Positions 1 through 7,282 of a DNA stretch of 9,462 bases are shown piece by piece; the stretch's first letter is position 1, and every line of letters starts with the position of its first letter. This DNA comes from Candidatus Colicola coprequi (GTDB lineage Bacteria > Bacteroidota > Bacteroidia > Bacteroidales > Paludibacteraceae), in assembly GCA_018065765.1 (NCBI GenBank), contig JAGHSR010000122.1, positions 1 through 9,462 of the forward strand, read 5' to 3'. A program made the translations under genes and the position numbers. The notes beneath the pieces are model-generated. The model made no database searches and had not been told where the DNA came from. It worked only from the letters and a program-made list of their open reading frames with translations.

Positions 1-2
1 AA

Positions 3-1052
3 AAGATTCAGTTGAAACCTGAAGAAAGAGTACAAATAGAACGCTTTATTAATAACGAAATCTATCCTGTTCATAAACCAAAAACAAACATAATATTTAT
101 ACTTTTTGAAAGCCTTGAGTCTTGGCCATTACAACCCGTGTGTGGGCATTTATATATGCCATATTTGTCTAAATTAATTAATAGTGACCATATACTATAT
201 TGTGATAAACTGAAATCACAAGTCAAGCATGCCAATTCAATGGATGGTCAAATGATAGATGCAACAGGAATGTTGCCTATCGCCAATGGGGCTACTTGTA
301 TATTATTTGGTACGGATAGGTTTCCTAGTTATGCAGAATGTTTTTCCAATAGTGCAATATTAAATCCTGCTCCAGGTATGTGGAGACAATCTATAGTAAC
401 TAAAAATTATCAATTTAAGCAGTTGATAGAGCCAAAGAAGGGAACCAAATGGAATGGAGACGAAGGTTTAATGAACAATCTTATTCAATACATAGACACT
501 GTGGATACCTCTTTTTGTGCCTTTGCGATTACTGTATCTTCGCATGTTCCATTTACACGTGGTTCCTCTAATCCTAAATGTGAGATAGAGGGTATACCAT
601 TGATAATGTCTGCCTATGTAAATTGTCTGTCTTACACAGATTCTTGCATAGGTTCTTTGATAGAGCATATTCAGAATAGTGAATTGGCAGAAAATACGAC
701 CATCGTTATTTCGGGAGATCATACTATTTTTCGCTCTGTTAATGAAGAATTTGATGTGTTTGCTAAACAACATAATATTGCTATGCGGACTACAAAGACC
801 TATACTCCTCTCATCATCTACTCTCCCTCTATTGAGGGAAATATCCACGTAACAGATACTTGCTATCAAATGGATATTTATCCGACGATTATGCACCTCA
901 TTGGTTGCGAAGATTACTATTGGAAAGGTTTTGGCGTAAACCTATTGGATTCTGCTGCTCGTCATAATCGTCCTATCTCAGAACAAGAGGCATATCGCCT
1001 ATCTGATTTAATGATACGAAGCGACTATTTTAGGCAGTATTTGCACAAATAG
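3..1052 (+). CDS. LtaS-like sulfatase-fold transferase, 5' end outside window
   Basis: This is the soluble catalytic domain of an LTA-synthase/phosphoethanolamine-transferase type enzyme of the alkaline phosphatase/sulfatase superfamily. The reading frame is open to the window edge. The first possible start, a TTG at 12, falls just before the catalytic domain, so the membrane-spanning N-terminus usual in this family is probably upstream and the gene is incomplete here. Numbering from that TTG, the metal-binding Glu lies in NIIFILFESLES (E33), and the nucleophile position is S76 in NSMDGQ, where LtaS has Thr. The substrate-binding His is H178 in SSHVPFT, and the metal-binding Asp-His pair is D236/H237 in SGDHT. 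These residues argue for an active enzyme moving a phospho-alcohol group onto an envelope glycan or lipid on the periplasmic face. The true substrate cannot be told. The gene is clearly more AT-rich than the genes to its right, and no partner gene is visible. Confidence 0.8.
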   Translation, partial: KIQLKPEERVQIERFINNEIYPVHKPKTNIIFILFESLESWPLQPVCGHLYMPYLSKLINSDHILYCDKLKSQVKHANSMDGQMIDATGMLPIANGATCILFGTDRFPSYAECFSNSAILNPAPGMWRQSIVTKNYQFKQLIEPKKGTKWNGDEGLMNNLIQYIDTVDTSFCAFAITVSSHVPFTRGSSNPKCEIEGIPLIMSAYVNCLSYTDSCIGSLIEHIQNSELAENTTIVISGDHTIFRSVNEEFDVFAKQHNIAMRTTKTYTPLIIYSPSIEGNIHVTDTCYQMDIYPTIMHLIGCEDYYWKGFGVNLLDSAARHNRPISEQEAYRLSDLMIRSDYFRQYLHK

Positions 1053-1424
1053 CCGTCCATAAATTCAGGGAACTTCGTTGCCGTTCTATTAGCCATAGGC
1101 GTTTCCCCAACTAACCAAGTGTGATAATCTGTTTTTTATTCAATACGATTGCATATATTGAAAAATCAATCCTTTTACGGCAAACGATGTAACGGAGGAG
1201 TTAGACTGAAGAGTGTGGCAACTACGCAGAAATTTTGTAGTTATTTAGCTGAGCCGTATTTATTCTTCTATTTGCCTCGATTTAGTAACAAATTGAAACG
1301 GATGAAAAAGCACCTCAGAAGGTGTATATTGTAGATATGTCATCACTTTAATCAGCCAAATACTCACAAGAAGAGGGTGCGCCATTACGACACACCCTCT
1401 TTATTAGCACTAATTGTTATCTGA
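1053..1424. other. Intergenic region without a convincing gene
   Basis: These 372 bases separate the sulfatase-fold gene from the convergent gcvH. The only open frame, 61 codons from a TTG at 1149, has no recognisable motif and a composition like the surrounding non-coding DNA, so I do not call it. Three small inverted repeats are visible: AACTAC/GTAGTT at 1220-1242, CACCT-CAGA-AGGTG at 1311-1324, and the stronger stem at 1371-1401, which is listed separately. The first two are weak and lack T-runs. The stretch could hold an untranslated 3' end or the remains of a decayed gene, but nothing identifies either. Confidence 0.6.
1371..1401. terminator. Stem-loop between convergent genes, candidate bidirectional terminator
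   Basis: A perfect 9-bp stem AAGAGGGTG/CACCCTCTT (1371-1379 with 1393-1401) encloses a 13-base loop. It lies 23 bases beyond the gcvH stop on the minus strand and about 320 bases beyond the sulfatase-fold gene on the plus strand. Its place between two convergent transcripts suits a terminator acting in either direction. It has only a short T-rich tail (TTTATTAG) on the plus side and none on the minus side, so intrinsic termination is plausible rather than certain. Confidence 0.5.
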
Positions 1425-1802
1425 TTATGCGATGAAAGCCTCGTAACCGGCTGCATCCAACAGAGTGTCCAACTCAGCAGGATTAGCCACAGCAATCTTG
1501 ATCATCCAACCCTCACCATATGGGTCGTTATTCACGAGCTCAGGTTGATCATTCAGTGCCTCATTGAACTCAAGCACTTCGCCTGTTACAGGCATATTCA
1601 GATCACTTACGGTCTTAACGGCTTCTACAGAACCGAATACTTCGTTCTGATTAACTGTGTCACCTACAGTGTCAACATCGACAAAAACAATTTCTCCCAG
1701 CTCTGACTGAGCGTAGTCTGTGATACCTACATAAGCTTCATTGCCCTCTACGCGAATCCACTCATGATCTTTGGTGTACTTAAGATTAGTTGGTGTGTTC
1801 AT
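1425..1802 (-). CDS. gcvH: Glycine cleavage system H protein
   Basis: The H protein is the small lipoyl carrier of the glycine cleavage system. Its lipoyl arm takes the aminomethyl group from the P protein and passes it to the T protein, and L protein reoxidises the arm. The 125-residue product has the usual family length. It opens with the typical YTKDHEWIRVEG stretch (residues 9-20) followed by YVGITDYAQSELGEIVFV, and carries the lipoylation motif GSVEAVKTVSD with the modified lysine at K63. It then continues with the expected MPVTGEV turn and a C-terminal DPYGEGWMIKI segment. The start is the ATG at 1800-1802. It follows gldJ by 34 bases on the same strand with no evident promoter between, so it is probably co-transcribed. 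The P, T and L genes are not in this window. No glycine riboswitch is visible. Confidence 0.96.
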   Translation of the reverse strand: MNTPTNLKYTKDHEWIRVEGNEAYVGITDYAQSELGEIVFVDVDTVGDTVNQNEVFGSVEAVKTVSDLNMPVTGEVLEFNEALNDQPELVNNDPYGEGWMIKIAVANPAELDTLLDAAGYEAFIA

Positions 1803-1836
1803 TACTTATTTTGATTTTTTATAGGTTAATTTGCGT

Positions 1837-3432
1837 TTATTTGGTGTTGATGTGTTGATCACCCAGCATAGACATTGCGCAACGGAAACCGATGGTGCAA
1901 GAGCTCTTGTCTTGGTCGAGGAAACGACGTGACGATGGGCTCAACCAATATATACGGTCGCGCCACGAACCGCCCTTATAGACACGAGCATTTTTGGTCA
2001 AACGCGGAGCAAGAATATCGGTAGGATCCACTTTGTACTCTATATCTTCCTCTCTATACAACGTATCCAATGGGTAATCGGTCATGATACGTGAATCAAA
2101 ATCGCCATCCTTCCAGTCACGTTTATCATCATCTTCTTTGTAAACGATGTCGATACGGCCTAACGAGTCAATAGACAATTTGCCATCCTCGTCACGCTTA
2201 GGTTGAGAGTAGATATTACCACGGAAAGAGTTGTATTCAGAAGTCTCTTGATAACTGGTCTCACGATATACATCCATTACCCACTCATTGACATTACCAG
2301 CCATGTTGTACAGGCCAAAGTCGTTAGGAGCAAAAGCATCCACAGGAGCGGTAATAACAAAAGCATCATTCAGTGACTTGCTCACACCCATCATGTCGCC
2401 ACGACCACGGACGAAGTTGGCTTGCATGTTACCTAAGTTCTGCTTGCTCAAGTCACGTGGGTGATAGCCCGACCAAGGATAAATCTTACCTTCGATTGTC
2501 AGTCCGTCCTCACCTGCAACAGGAGCGTATGCAGCGAACTCCCACTCGGCTTCGGTAGGCAAACGATAGCCCACTACCAAAATACCATCTGCGGTATTCA
2601 CCTTACGGTCCTCACCATACGAGTTCTTGCGCGGATGACGACCATACTCAGGATAGTAATCATCGTGATACAGATATTTCTCTGTATTAAAGACAAACTT
2701 ATCACGAACCCATTCATACGATGGGCGGTACATGGTAATCGTGTTGTCCGGTGTCTCAGGATCCGGCACCTCGTACGCAAACATCTCGTATCCGGGGTAT
2801 AGATTCTCCTCAAACTCTTCTTTGTATGCCTCATCATCCGTAGGGAGCAACTCGTCAAACGGAGGATATTCGATAGCGCCGCATTGTATCAGTTTCAACT
2901 CATTGACACGGTCACTACGCCATTGGCAGTAAGTCATAGCTTGTGACCAACTAACACCCACTACAGGATAGAAACTATATGCAGGGTGACGGAAATAATA
3001 ACCCAAATACGGCTCGTTGTACGCCATCTCCTCACGCCATACGGTGGTATCAGGCAATGCTGCTTGTACCAACTCCGGCGCAGTGGCACCAAAAACGACT
3101 CCCAACCAATGAACATACTCATTCCAGTCAAGATTGGTAATCTCATACTTGTCCATATAGAACGAACTAACGGTAAGAGTACGGGTGAAATTGTTACGAG
3201 GAGCTGTGACAAACTCATCACGTTCACCGATGGTAAACGTTCCACCTTCGATAGGCACCATACCGGTAGGTATCCCCGCATCGATGTCGGCGTACGCTTC
3301 AAAGTTAGTGGTTTTCTGGTCGAAATAGTTCCAACCTGTAGCATGCGATACTTTGGTGTTTAACTCACGTGTCTGACATGCGCAGAGAACAACTGCGAGA
3401 GAGAGAACTAAGATTTTAGAAAGTTGATTCAT
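1837..3432 (-). CDS. gldJ: GldJ-type lipoprotein of the type IX secretion/gliding machinery
   Basis: GldJ is an outer-membrane-associated lipoprotein needed for stable type IX secretion and, in gliding species, motility. The 531-residue product starts with a lipoprotein signal (hydrophobic stretch 7-16, lipobox LCAC with the acylated cysteine at C19). The following ATGWNYFDQKTTNFE segment resembles the GldJ N-terminus. The rest is a formylglycine-generating-enzyme (SUMF1) type fold. It begins at MVPIEGGTFTIGERDEF, passes through RHPAYSFYPVVGVSW, YRLPTEAEWEFAAYAP and NDFGLYNMAGNVNEW, and ends in VYKGGSWRDRIYWL (GGSW from residue 487) and IGFRCAMSMLG. The two cysteines that active formylglycine-generating enzymes carry just after the GGS motif are absent, so the fold is probably structural. 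The length and the ends fit GldJ better than its paralogue GldK/PorK, although GldK remains the alternative. The start is the ATG at 3430-3432, about 27 bases after a predicted transcription start. Confidence 0.85.
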   Translation of the reverse strand: MNQLSKILVLSLAVVLCACQTRELNTKVSHATGWNYFDQKTTNFEAYADIDAGIPTGMVPIEGGTFTIGERDEFVTAPRNNFTRTLTVSSFYMDKYEITNLDWNEYVHWLGVVFGATAPELVQAALPDTTVWREEMAYNEPYLGYYFRHPAYSFYPVVGVSWSQAMTYCQWRSDRVNELKLIQCGAIEYPPFDELLPTDDEAYKEEFEENLYPGYEMFAYEVPDPETPDNTITMYRPSYEWVRDKFVFNTEKYLYHDDYYPEYGRHPRKNSYGEDRKVNTADGILVVGYRLPTEAEWEFAAYAPVAGEDGLTIEGKIYPWSGYHPRDLSKQNLGNMQANFVRGRGDMMGVSKSLNDAFVITAPVDAFAPNDFGLYNMAGNVNEWVMDVYRETSYQETSEYNSFRGNIYSQPKRDEDGKLSIDSLGRIDIVYKEDDDKRDWKDGDFDSRIMTDYPLDTLYREEDIEYKVDPTDILAPRLTKNARVYKGGSWRDRIYWLSPSSRRFLDQDKSSCTIGFRCAMSMLGDQHINTK

Positions 3433-3465
3433 ATATCTATTGTTTATGCAATTTCAATTCAGCCC

Positions 3466-3498
3466 GCAAAGATACTATTTTTTTTTGAAACCATCTAA
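3466..3498 (-). promoter_or_regulatory. Predicted gldJ promoter, Bacteroidota type
   Basis: On the minus strand TATCTTTGC (3474 down to 3466) matches the Bacteroidota -7 consensus TAnnTTTG exactly. TTAG (3498 down to 3495), a three-of-four match to the -33 TTTG, sits exactly 20 bases upstream. A run of nine A residues lies within the spacer. Transcription would begin near 3460, giving a leader of roughly 27 bases. Confidence 0.65.
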
Positions 3499-3575
3499 TA
3501 TTTTGCCGAAAAAGTTTAAAAAAAATGTGTTTTTGATTATTTTTTTGGGTTTCTTGGCAAAAAATCAAGCTAAAA

Positions 3576-3608
3576 TTAGTATCGTTGGTAGATTTTTTGT
3601 AATTTTGC
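3576..3608 (+). promoter_or_regulatory. Predicted folP-cluster promoter, Bacteroidota type
   Basis: TAATTTTGC at 3600-3608 matches the -7 consensus TAnnTTTG exactly. TTAG at 3576-3579 is a three-of-four match to the -33 TTTG with a 20-base spacer. Transcription would begin near 3613, only some 15 bases before the place where the conserved FolP N-terminus begins. It is the only good promoter I see for the folP-cdaA-metG-smpB run. Confidence 0.65.
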
Positions 3609-3684
3609 AGGCTAAATTCTTACCGCGACGAAAACCTACTTACTCAACATATCCGGACAGTTAGTCGAGTGGCATTCTCCGATT

Positions 3685-4443
3685 GTGATGGGCATAATCA
3701 ATGTCACTCCCGATAGTTTTTATGCGGGGTCACGTTGTGACGAGGAGTCTCGTTTGCTCCGGCGCATGCAACAAATCGTTCGCGATGGAGCTACCATCGT
3801 GGATATAGGTGGCTGCTCCACTCGTCCCAACGGAAGCGTGGTGAGTGAGCAGGAGGAATGGTCGAGACTGGACTGGGCGCTTGCCGCTATCAGACGCTCC
3901 TACCCCGACATAATCATCAGTTTGGACACTTTCCGACCTGCAATAGCGCAGCGAGCCATCGAACAGTACGGTATCCATCTTATCAACGATGTCTCCGGCG
4001 GAAACGAACAGATGTACCGCTTAGCTGCTTCGAAGCACACACCTTATATTCTTACGTACACGCACGATATAGAGTCCGATACCCCCATGACCATCATGAG
4101 CGACATGATTGATTTTTTTGAACGTCGTTTGGATCAACTGCACCAAATGGGGGTTAGTGATGTGATTATTGACCCCGGATTTGGGTTTGGCAAAACCACT
4201 CAGCAGAACTGGATAATCCTAAGTCACATGAGCGATTTACTATTACTGGACACACCTATCTTAGTGGGTATATCACGCAAATCAATGATCTACAAAACAC
4301 TGAATACTGAACCGGAACATGCCCTCGCGGGCACTATCGCTGCTACGATGGCTGCCCTCCAGCAAGGTGCCACCATCATCCGTGCACACGATATACAAGA
4401 AACACAACAAACCATACAAATATACCGTCAAACCTTATGTTAA
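3685..4443 (+). CDS. folP: Dihydropteroate synthase (start uncertain; conserved coding begins near 3628)
   Basis: This enzyme condenses 6-hydroxymethyl-7,8-dihydropterin pyrophosphate with p-aminobenzoate in folate synthesis and is the sulfonamide target. Family motifs appear in order: MGIINVTPDSF, VDIGGCSTRPNG, SLDTFR, INDVSGG, DVIIDPGFGFGKT, LVGISRKSM and IIRAHDI. They include the SRK lysine and the R-x-H pair that bind substrate. The segment usually reading MHMRG or similar is instead LTYTHDIESDTPMT, an odd variant. The coordinates use the first ordinary start, GTG 3685 (ATG 3688 follows). However, the same frame is open back to 3616 and encodes TYLLNISGQLVEWHSPIV, which looks like the normal DHPS N-terminus. 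The position where a start is expected is ACG at 3628, followed by AAA. That form would be 271 residues instead of 252. Initiation is therefore non-canonical, later than usual, or affected by a mutation or sequence error. The 3' end overlaps cdaA by 7 bases. Confidence 0.93.
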   Translation: MMGIINVTPDSFYAGSRCDEESRLLRRMQQIVRDGATIVDIGGCSTRPNGSVVSEQEEWSRLDWALAAIRRSYPDIIISLDTFRPAIAQRAIEQYGIHLINDVSGGNEQMYRLAASKHTPYILTYTHDIESDTPMTIMSDMIDFFERRLDQLHQMGVSDVIIDPGFGFGKTTQQNWIILSHMSDLLLLDTPILVGISRKSMIYKTLNTEPEHALAGTIAATMAALQQGATIIRAHDIQETQQTIQIYRQTLC

Positions 4444-5207
4444 CAACCTTGTTTACCATTCGTTCTATCGTTGATATTTTATTAGTCGGCTTCATTTTTT
4501 ATGGAGTCTTTCGTTTGCTTCGCCGCTCCGGCATCATCAATTTGTTTTGGGGGATTTTGGCCTTTGTAATAGCTTGGTACTTAGTGCGTTACGTATTTCA
4601 TCTGGAACTCACAACCGCCATCTTCGACCAAATTATGGGTGTAGGAGCCATTGCTCTGATTGTAATTTTTCAGACAGAAATACGCACGTTCGTCTATCGT
4701 TTGGGGTCACGATTCAACAGGTGGCGTTTTGCCAACCGGCTACGCAAAGGCAAAATAGATGAATCTACGCAAAACAATATACAAGAGATTATCCTTGCGT
4801 GCCAGCACATGTCCGAGTCCAAAACCGGTGCTCTGATTGTTTTTACCGGTACGCAACATCTCACGGAATATGCCGATACCGGCGAACAGCTGGATGCGCA
4901 AATATCTGCTCGGCTGATAGAAAATATATTCTTCAAAAACACCCCTCTCCACGATGGAGCCCTCATCATCACCAAGGGACGTTTGGACAGTGCTGCCTGC
5001 ATCTTGCCTGTTTCGCAAAATCAGAACGTGCCTCAGCATTACGGTTTGCGCCACCGTGCAGCATTGGGAATAACCGAAAAGACCGATGCTACGGCTATCA
5101 TCGTTTCTGAAGAAACAGGTCTCATTTCCATCGCCAAAGACAACACGATAGAATCTGTCAAAATATCCGAACTGTACGATAAATTATTAAACAACTATAC
5201 TTTATGA
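4437..5207 (+). CDS. cdaA: Membrane diadenylate cyclase, CdaA type
   Basis: CdaA makes cyclic di-AMP from two ATP at the cytoplasmic face of the inner membrane. The nucleotide is an osmotic and envelope-stress signal in bacteria that use it. The 256-residue product has three predicted membrane helices (about 8-28, 33-55 and 62-80), then a DisA_N catalytic domain. The defining motifs are intact: DGA at 173-175 in LHDGALIITKG, and RHR at 205-207 in GLRHRAALGITEKTDA, followed by SEETGLISIA. The start ATG at 4437 lies inside the end of folP, and the stop overlaps the metG start as ATGA, so translation is likely coupled across all three genes. The cdaR and glmM partners typical of Firmicutes are not alongside. 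Confidence 0.94.
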   Translation: MLTTLFTIRSIVDILLVGFIFYGVFRLLRRSGIINLFWGILAFVIAWYLVRYVFHLELTTAIFDQIMGVGAIALIVIFQTEIRTFVYRLGSRFNRWRFANRLRKGKIDESTQNNIQEIILACQHMSESKTGALIVFTGTQHLTEYADTGEQLDAQISARLIENIFFKNTPLHDGALIITKGRLDSAACILPVSQNQNVPQHYGLRHRAALGITEKTDATAIIVSEETGLISIAKDNTIESVKISELYDKLLNNYTL

Positions 5208-7279
5208 GTTTCAAGAGAACATTAGTCACATCTGCTCTTCCATACGCCAACGGACCTGTTCACATCGGTCACCTTGCCGGCGTTTACGTACCTGCAGATA
5301 TTTATGTACGCTACCTGCGTCTTCGTGGGCAGGAGGTATTGTTTGTGGGGGGAAGCGATGAGCACGGCGTACCCGTTACCATTCGTGCTCGCAAAGAGGG
5401 TATCACCACCCAACAGGTGGTTGACCGCTACCATACCTTAATCAAAGACTCATTTGAGCGCTTTGGCATTAGTTTTGACGTCTATTCCCGCACGTCCGGA
5501 GCTATCCATCATCAGTTTGCATCCGACTATTTCCGCAAGCTCTACGATACCGGCAAGTTTGTGGAACAAACCACCGAGCAGTTTTTTGACCCGGAAACCA
5601 ACGAGTTTCTCACCGATCGCAATATCCGTGGTGAGTGCCCTCGCTGCCATGCACAAGGTGCTTACGGTGGCCAGTGCGAGAAGTGCGGTGCTACCCTCTC
5701 ACCGGATGAACTGATCAACCCTTACAATGCCATCAACGGCAACCCGCTGCAAAAGAAAGCCACCAGCCACTGGTACCTGCCTCTCGACCAATACCAATCG
5801 TGGTTGGAGAATTGGATCTTGGAGAACCACAAAGAGTGGCGAAGCAATGTCTATGGACAATGTAAGTCGTGGTTGGACAGCGGCCTCAAGCCTCGTGCCG
5901 TGACTCGCGATCTCAATTGGGGTATTCCTGTGCCGGTAGAAGGGGCTGAGGGCAAGGTTCTGTATGTGTGGTTTGACGCGCCTATCGGCTATATCAGCAA
6001 CACCAAAGAACTCTGTGACGCCCAACCCGACAAGTACGGCCAATGGGAAACATGGTGGAAAGATCCGGAAACACGACTCATCCATTTCATTGGCAAAGAC
6101 AATATCGTGTTCCACTGCATCGTCTTCCCATCTATGCTCAAAGCAGAAGGCTCCTATATCCTACCCGATAACGTTCCCAGCAACGAGTTTCTCAACTTGG
6201 AAGGCGACAAGATATCCACGTCTCGCAACTGGGCTGTATGGCTCAATGAGTACTTGGACGACTTCCCCGGCAAACAGGATGTGCTGCGCTACGTGCTCAC
6301 CGCCAATGCGCCCGAAACCAAAGATAATGACTTCACATGGGCAGACTTTCAGGCACGCAACAACAATGAACTGGTGGCTATCTACGGAAACTTCGTCAAT
6401 CGTGCTTTGGTGCTGACGCAGAAGTATTTTGAGGGCAAAGTACCGCAAGCAGGCGAACTGACCGACTACGACCGCGAGACGATTGCCGAGTTCCGGAACG
6501 TGAAAGAGGAACTGGAAAAACTACTCGATAATTTCCGCTTCCGTGATGCACAAAAAGAGGCAATGAACTTGGCACGCATTGGCAATAAGTACCTTGCAGA
6601 CATGGAACCGTGGAAACTGATTAAGACCGATGCGGCACGTACTGCTACCGTGCTCAATCTGTCGCTGCAGATTGCAGCCAACCTCAGTATTGCCTTTGAA
6701 CCGTTCCTGCCTTTCTCCAGCGCCAAACTGCGCGATATGCTCGGCATGAAACAGGTGGACTGGAACCGTCTCGGACACCTTGATTTGCTGCCGGCTGAAC
6801 ATACCTTAGGGCAGGTAGGACTTTTGTTTGAGAAAATAGAAGATGCCGCTATTCAAGGACAACTTGACCGTCTCGCACGCATCAAGGCAGAGAACGAAGC
6901 CAAAGCCAAAGAGGAAGAACTACGCAATTGCAAGCCGGCTGAAATCAAAGCTTCGACATCCATCGAAGAGTTCGATAAGATGGATATCCGTGTCGCTACG
7001 GTGCTCAATTGCCAACCGGTCAAGAAATCCGAACGGTTGCTGCAATTCACATTGGATGACGGCATGAGTGGTCGCACTATTCTCAGCGGCATTGCGCAGA
7101 GCTACCCGGATCCGAGTGTCCTGATTGGGAAACAGGTACTTTTCATCGCCAATTTCCCTCCACGCAAGATGATGGGCATTGAGAGCCAAGGTATGATCTT
7201 GAGTGCTGTCAATGCAGATGGCAAATTGGTAGTAACCACAGTCTCTGCTCCGGTTAAGAACGGATGCCAAGTAGGATAA
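5204..7279 (+). CDS. metG: Methionyl-tRNA synthetase with C-terminal tRNA-binding domain
   Basis: MetG charges tRNA-Met, including the initiator, with methionine in the cytoplasm. The 691-residue protein is a class I synthetase. HIGH is at residues 20-23 within PYANGPVHIGHLAG, and the KMSKS equivalent is KISTS at 336-340 in EGDKISTSRNW. Between them is a zinc-binding insert with cysteines C145, C148, C158 and C161. The helical anticodon-binding domain follows, then a charged linker (about 560-585). The last hundred residues form an EMAP II/Trbp111-like OB-fold, from FDKMDIRVATV (590 on) to ANFPPRKMMGIESQGM, which helps dimerise the enzyme and hold tRNA. This full-length two-part form is usual in Bacteroidota. 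The ATG overlaps the cdaA stop by 4 bases, and smpB begins 3 bases after the metG stop. Confidence 0.98.
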   Translation: MSFKRTLVTSALPYANGPVHIGHLAGVYVPADIYVRYLRLRGQEVLFVGGSDEHGVPVTIRARKEGITTQQVVDRYHTLIKDSFERFGISFDVYSRTSGAIHHQFASDYFRKLYDTGKFVEQTTEQFFDPETNEFLTDRNIRGECPRCHAQGAYGGQCEKCGATLSPDELINPYNAINGNPLQKKATSHWYLPLDQYQSWLENWILENHKEWRSNVYGQCKSWLDSGLKPRAVTRDLNWGIPVPVEGAEGKVLYVWFDAPIGYISNTKELCDAQPDKYGQWETWWKDPETRLIHFIGKDNIVFHCIVFPSMLKAEGSYILPDNVPSNEFLNLEGDKISTSRNWAVWLNEYLDDFPGKQDVLRYVLTANAPETKDNDFTWADFQARNNNELVAIYGNFVNRALVLTQKYFEGKVPQAGELTDYDRETIAEFRNVKEELEKLLDNFRFRDAQKEAMNLARIGNKYLADMEPWKLIKTDAARTATVLNLSLQIAANLSIAFEPFLPFSSAKLRDMLGMKQVDWNRLGHLDLLPAEHTLGQVGLLFEKIEDAAIQGQLDRLARIKAENEAKAKEEELRNCKPAEIKASTSIEEFDKMDIRVATVLNCQPVKKSERLLQFTLDDGMSGRTILSGIAQSYPDPSVLIGKQVLFIANFPPRKMMGIESQGMILSAVNADGKLVVTTVSAPVKNGCQVG

Positions 7280-7282
7280 TCC

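Larger units (their letters stand above)
3433..3627. promoter_or_regulatory. AT-rich divergent promoter region between gldJ and folP
   Basis: This gap separates the leftward gldJ-gcvH unit from the rightward folP cluster and is rich in A- and T-runs, in contrast to the coding DNA on both sides. It holds one Bacteroidota-type promoter for each direction, listed separately. An open frame of 74 codons crosses it (3440-3664), but it is low-complexity, covers both promoters and shows no family resemblance. I see no clear operator palindrome. Confidence 0.7.

Noticed and set aside
1149..1334. 61-codon open frame from a TTG in the left intergenic region
   Set aside because: It has no motif, a rare start and AT-rich non-coding composition, and it contains small inverted repeats; nothing supports expression.
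1803..1836. Glycine riboswitch ahead of gcvH
   Set aside because: The 34-base gap is far too short and has no aptamer-like structure.
1837..3432. Active formylglycine-generating sulfatase maturase
   Set aside because: The catalytic cysteines are missing and the lipoprotein signal and termini match GldJ instead.
3440..3664. 74-codon open frame across the gldJ/folP gap
   Set aside because: It is low-complexity Phe/Lys-rich sequence from A/T-runs, overlaps both predicted promoters, and is out of frame with folP.
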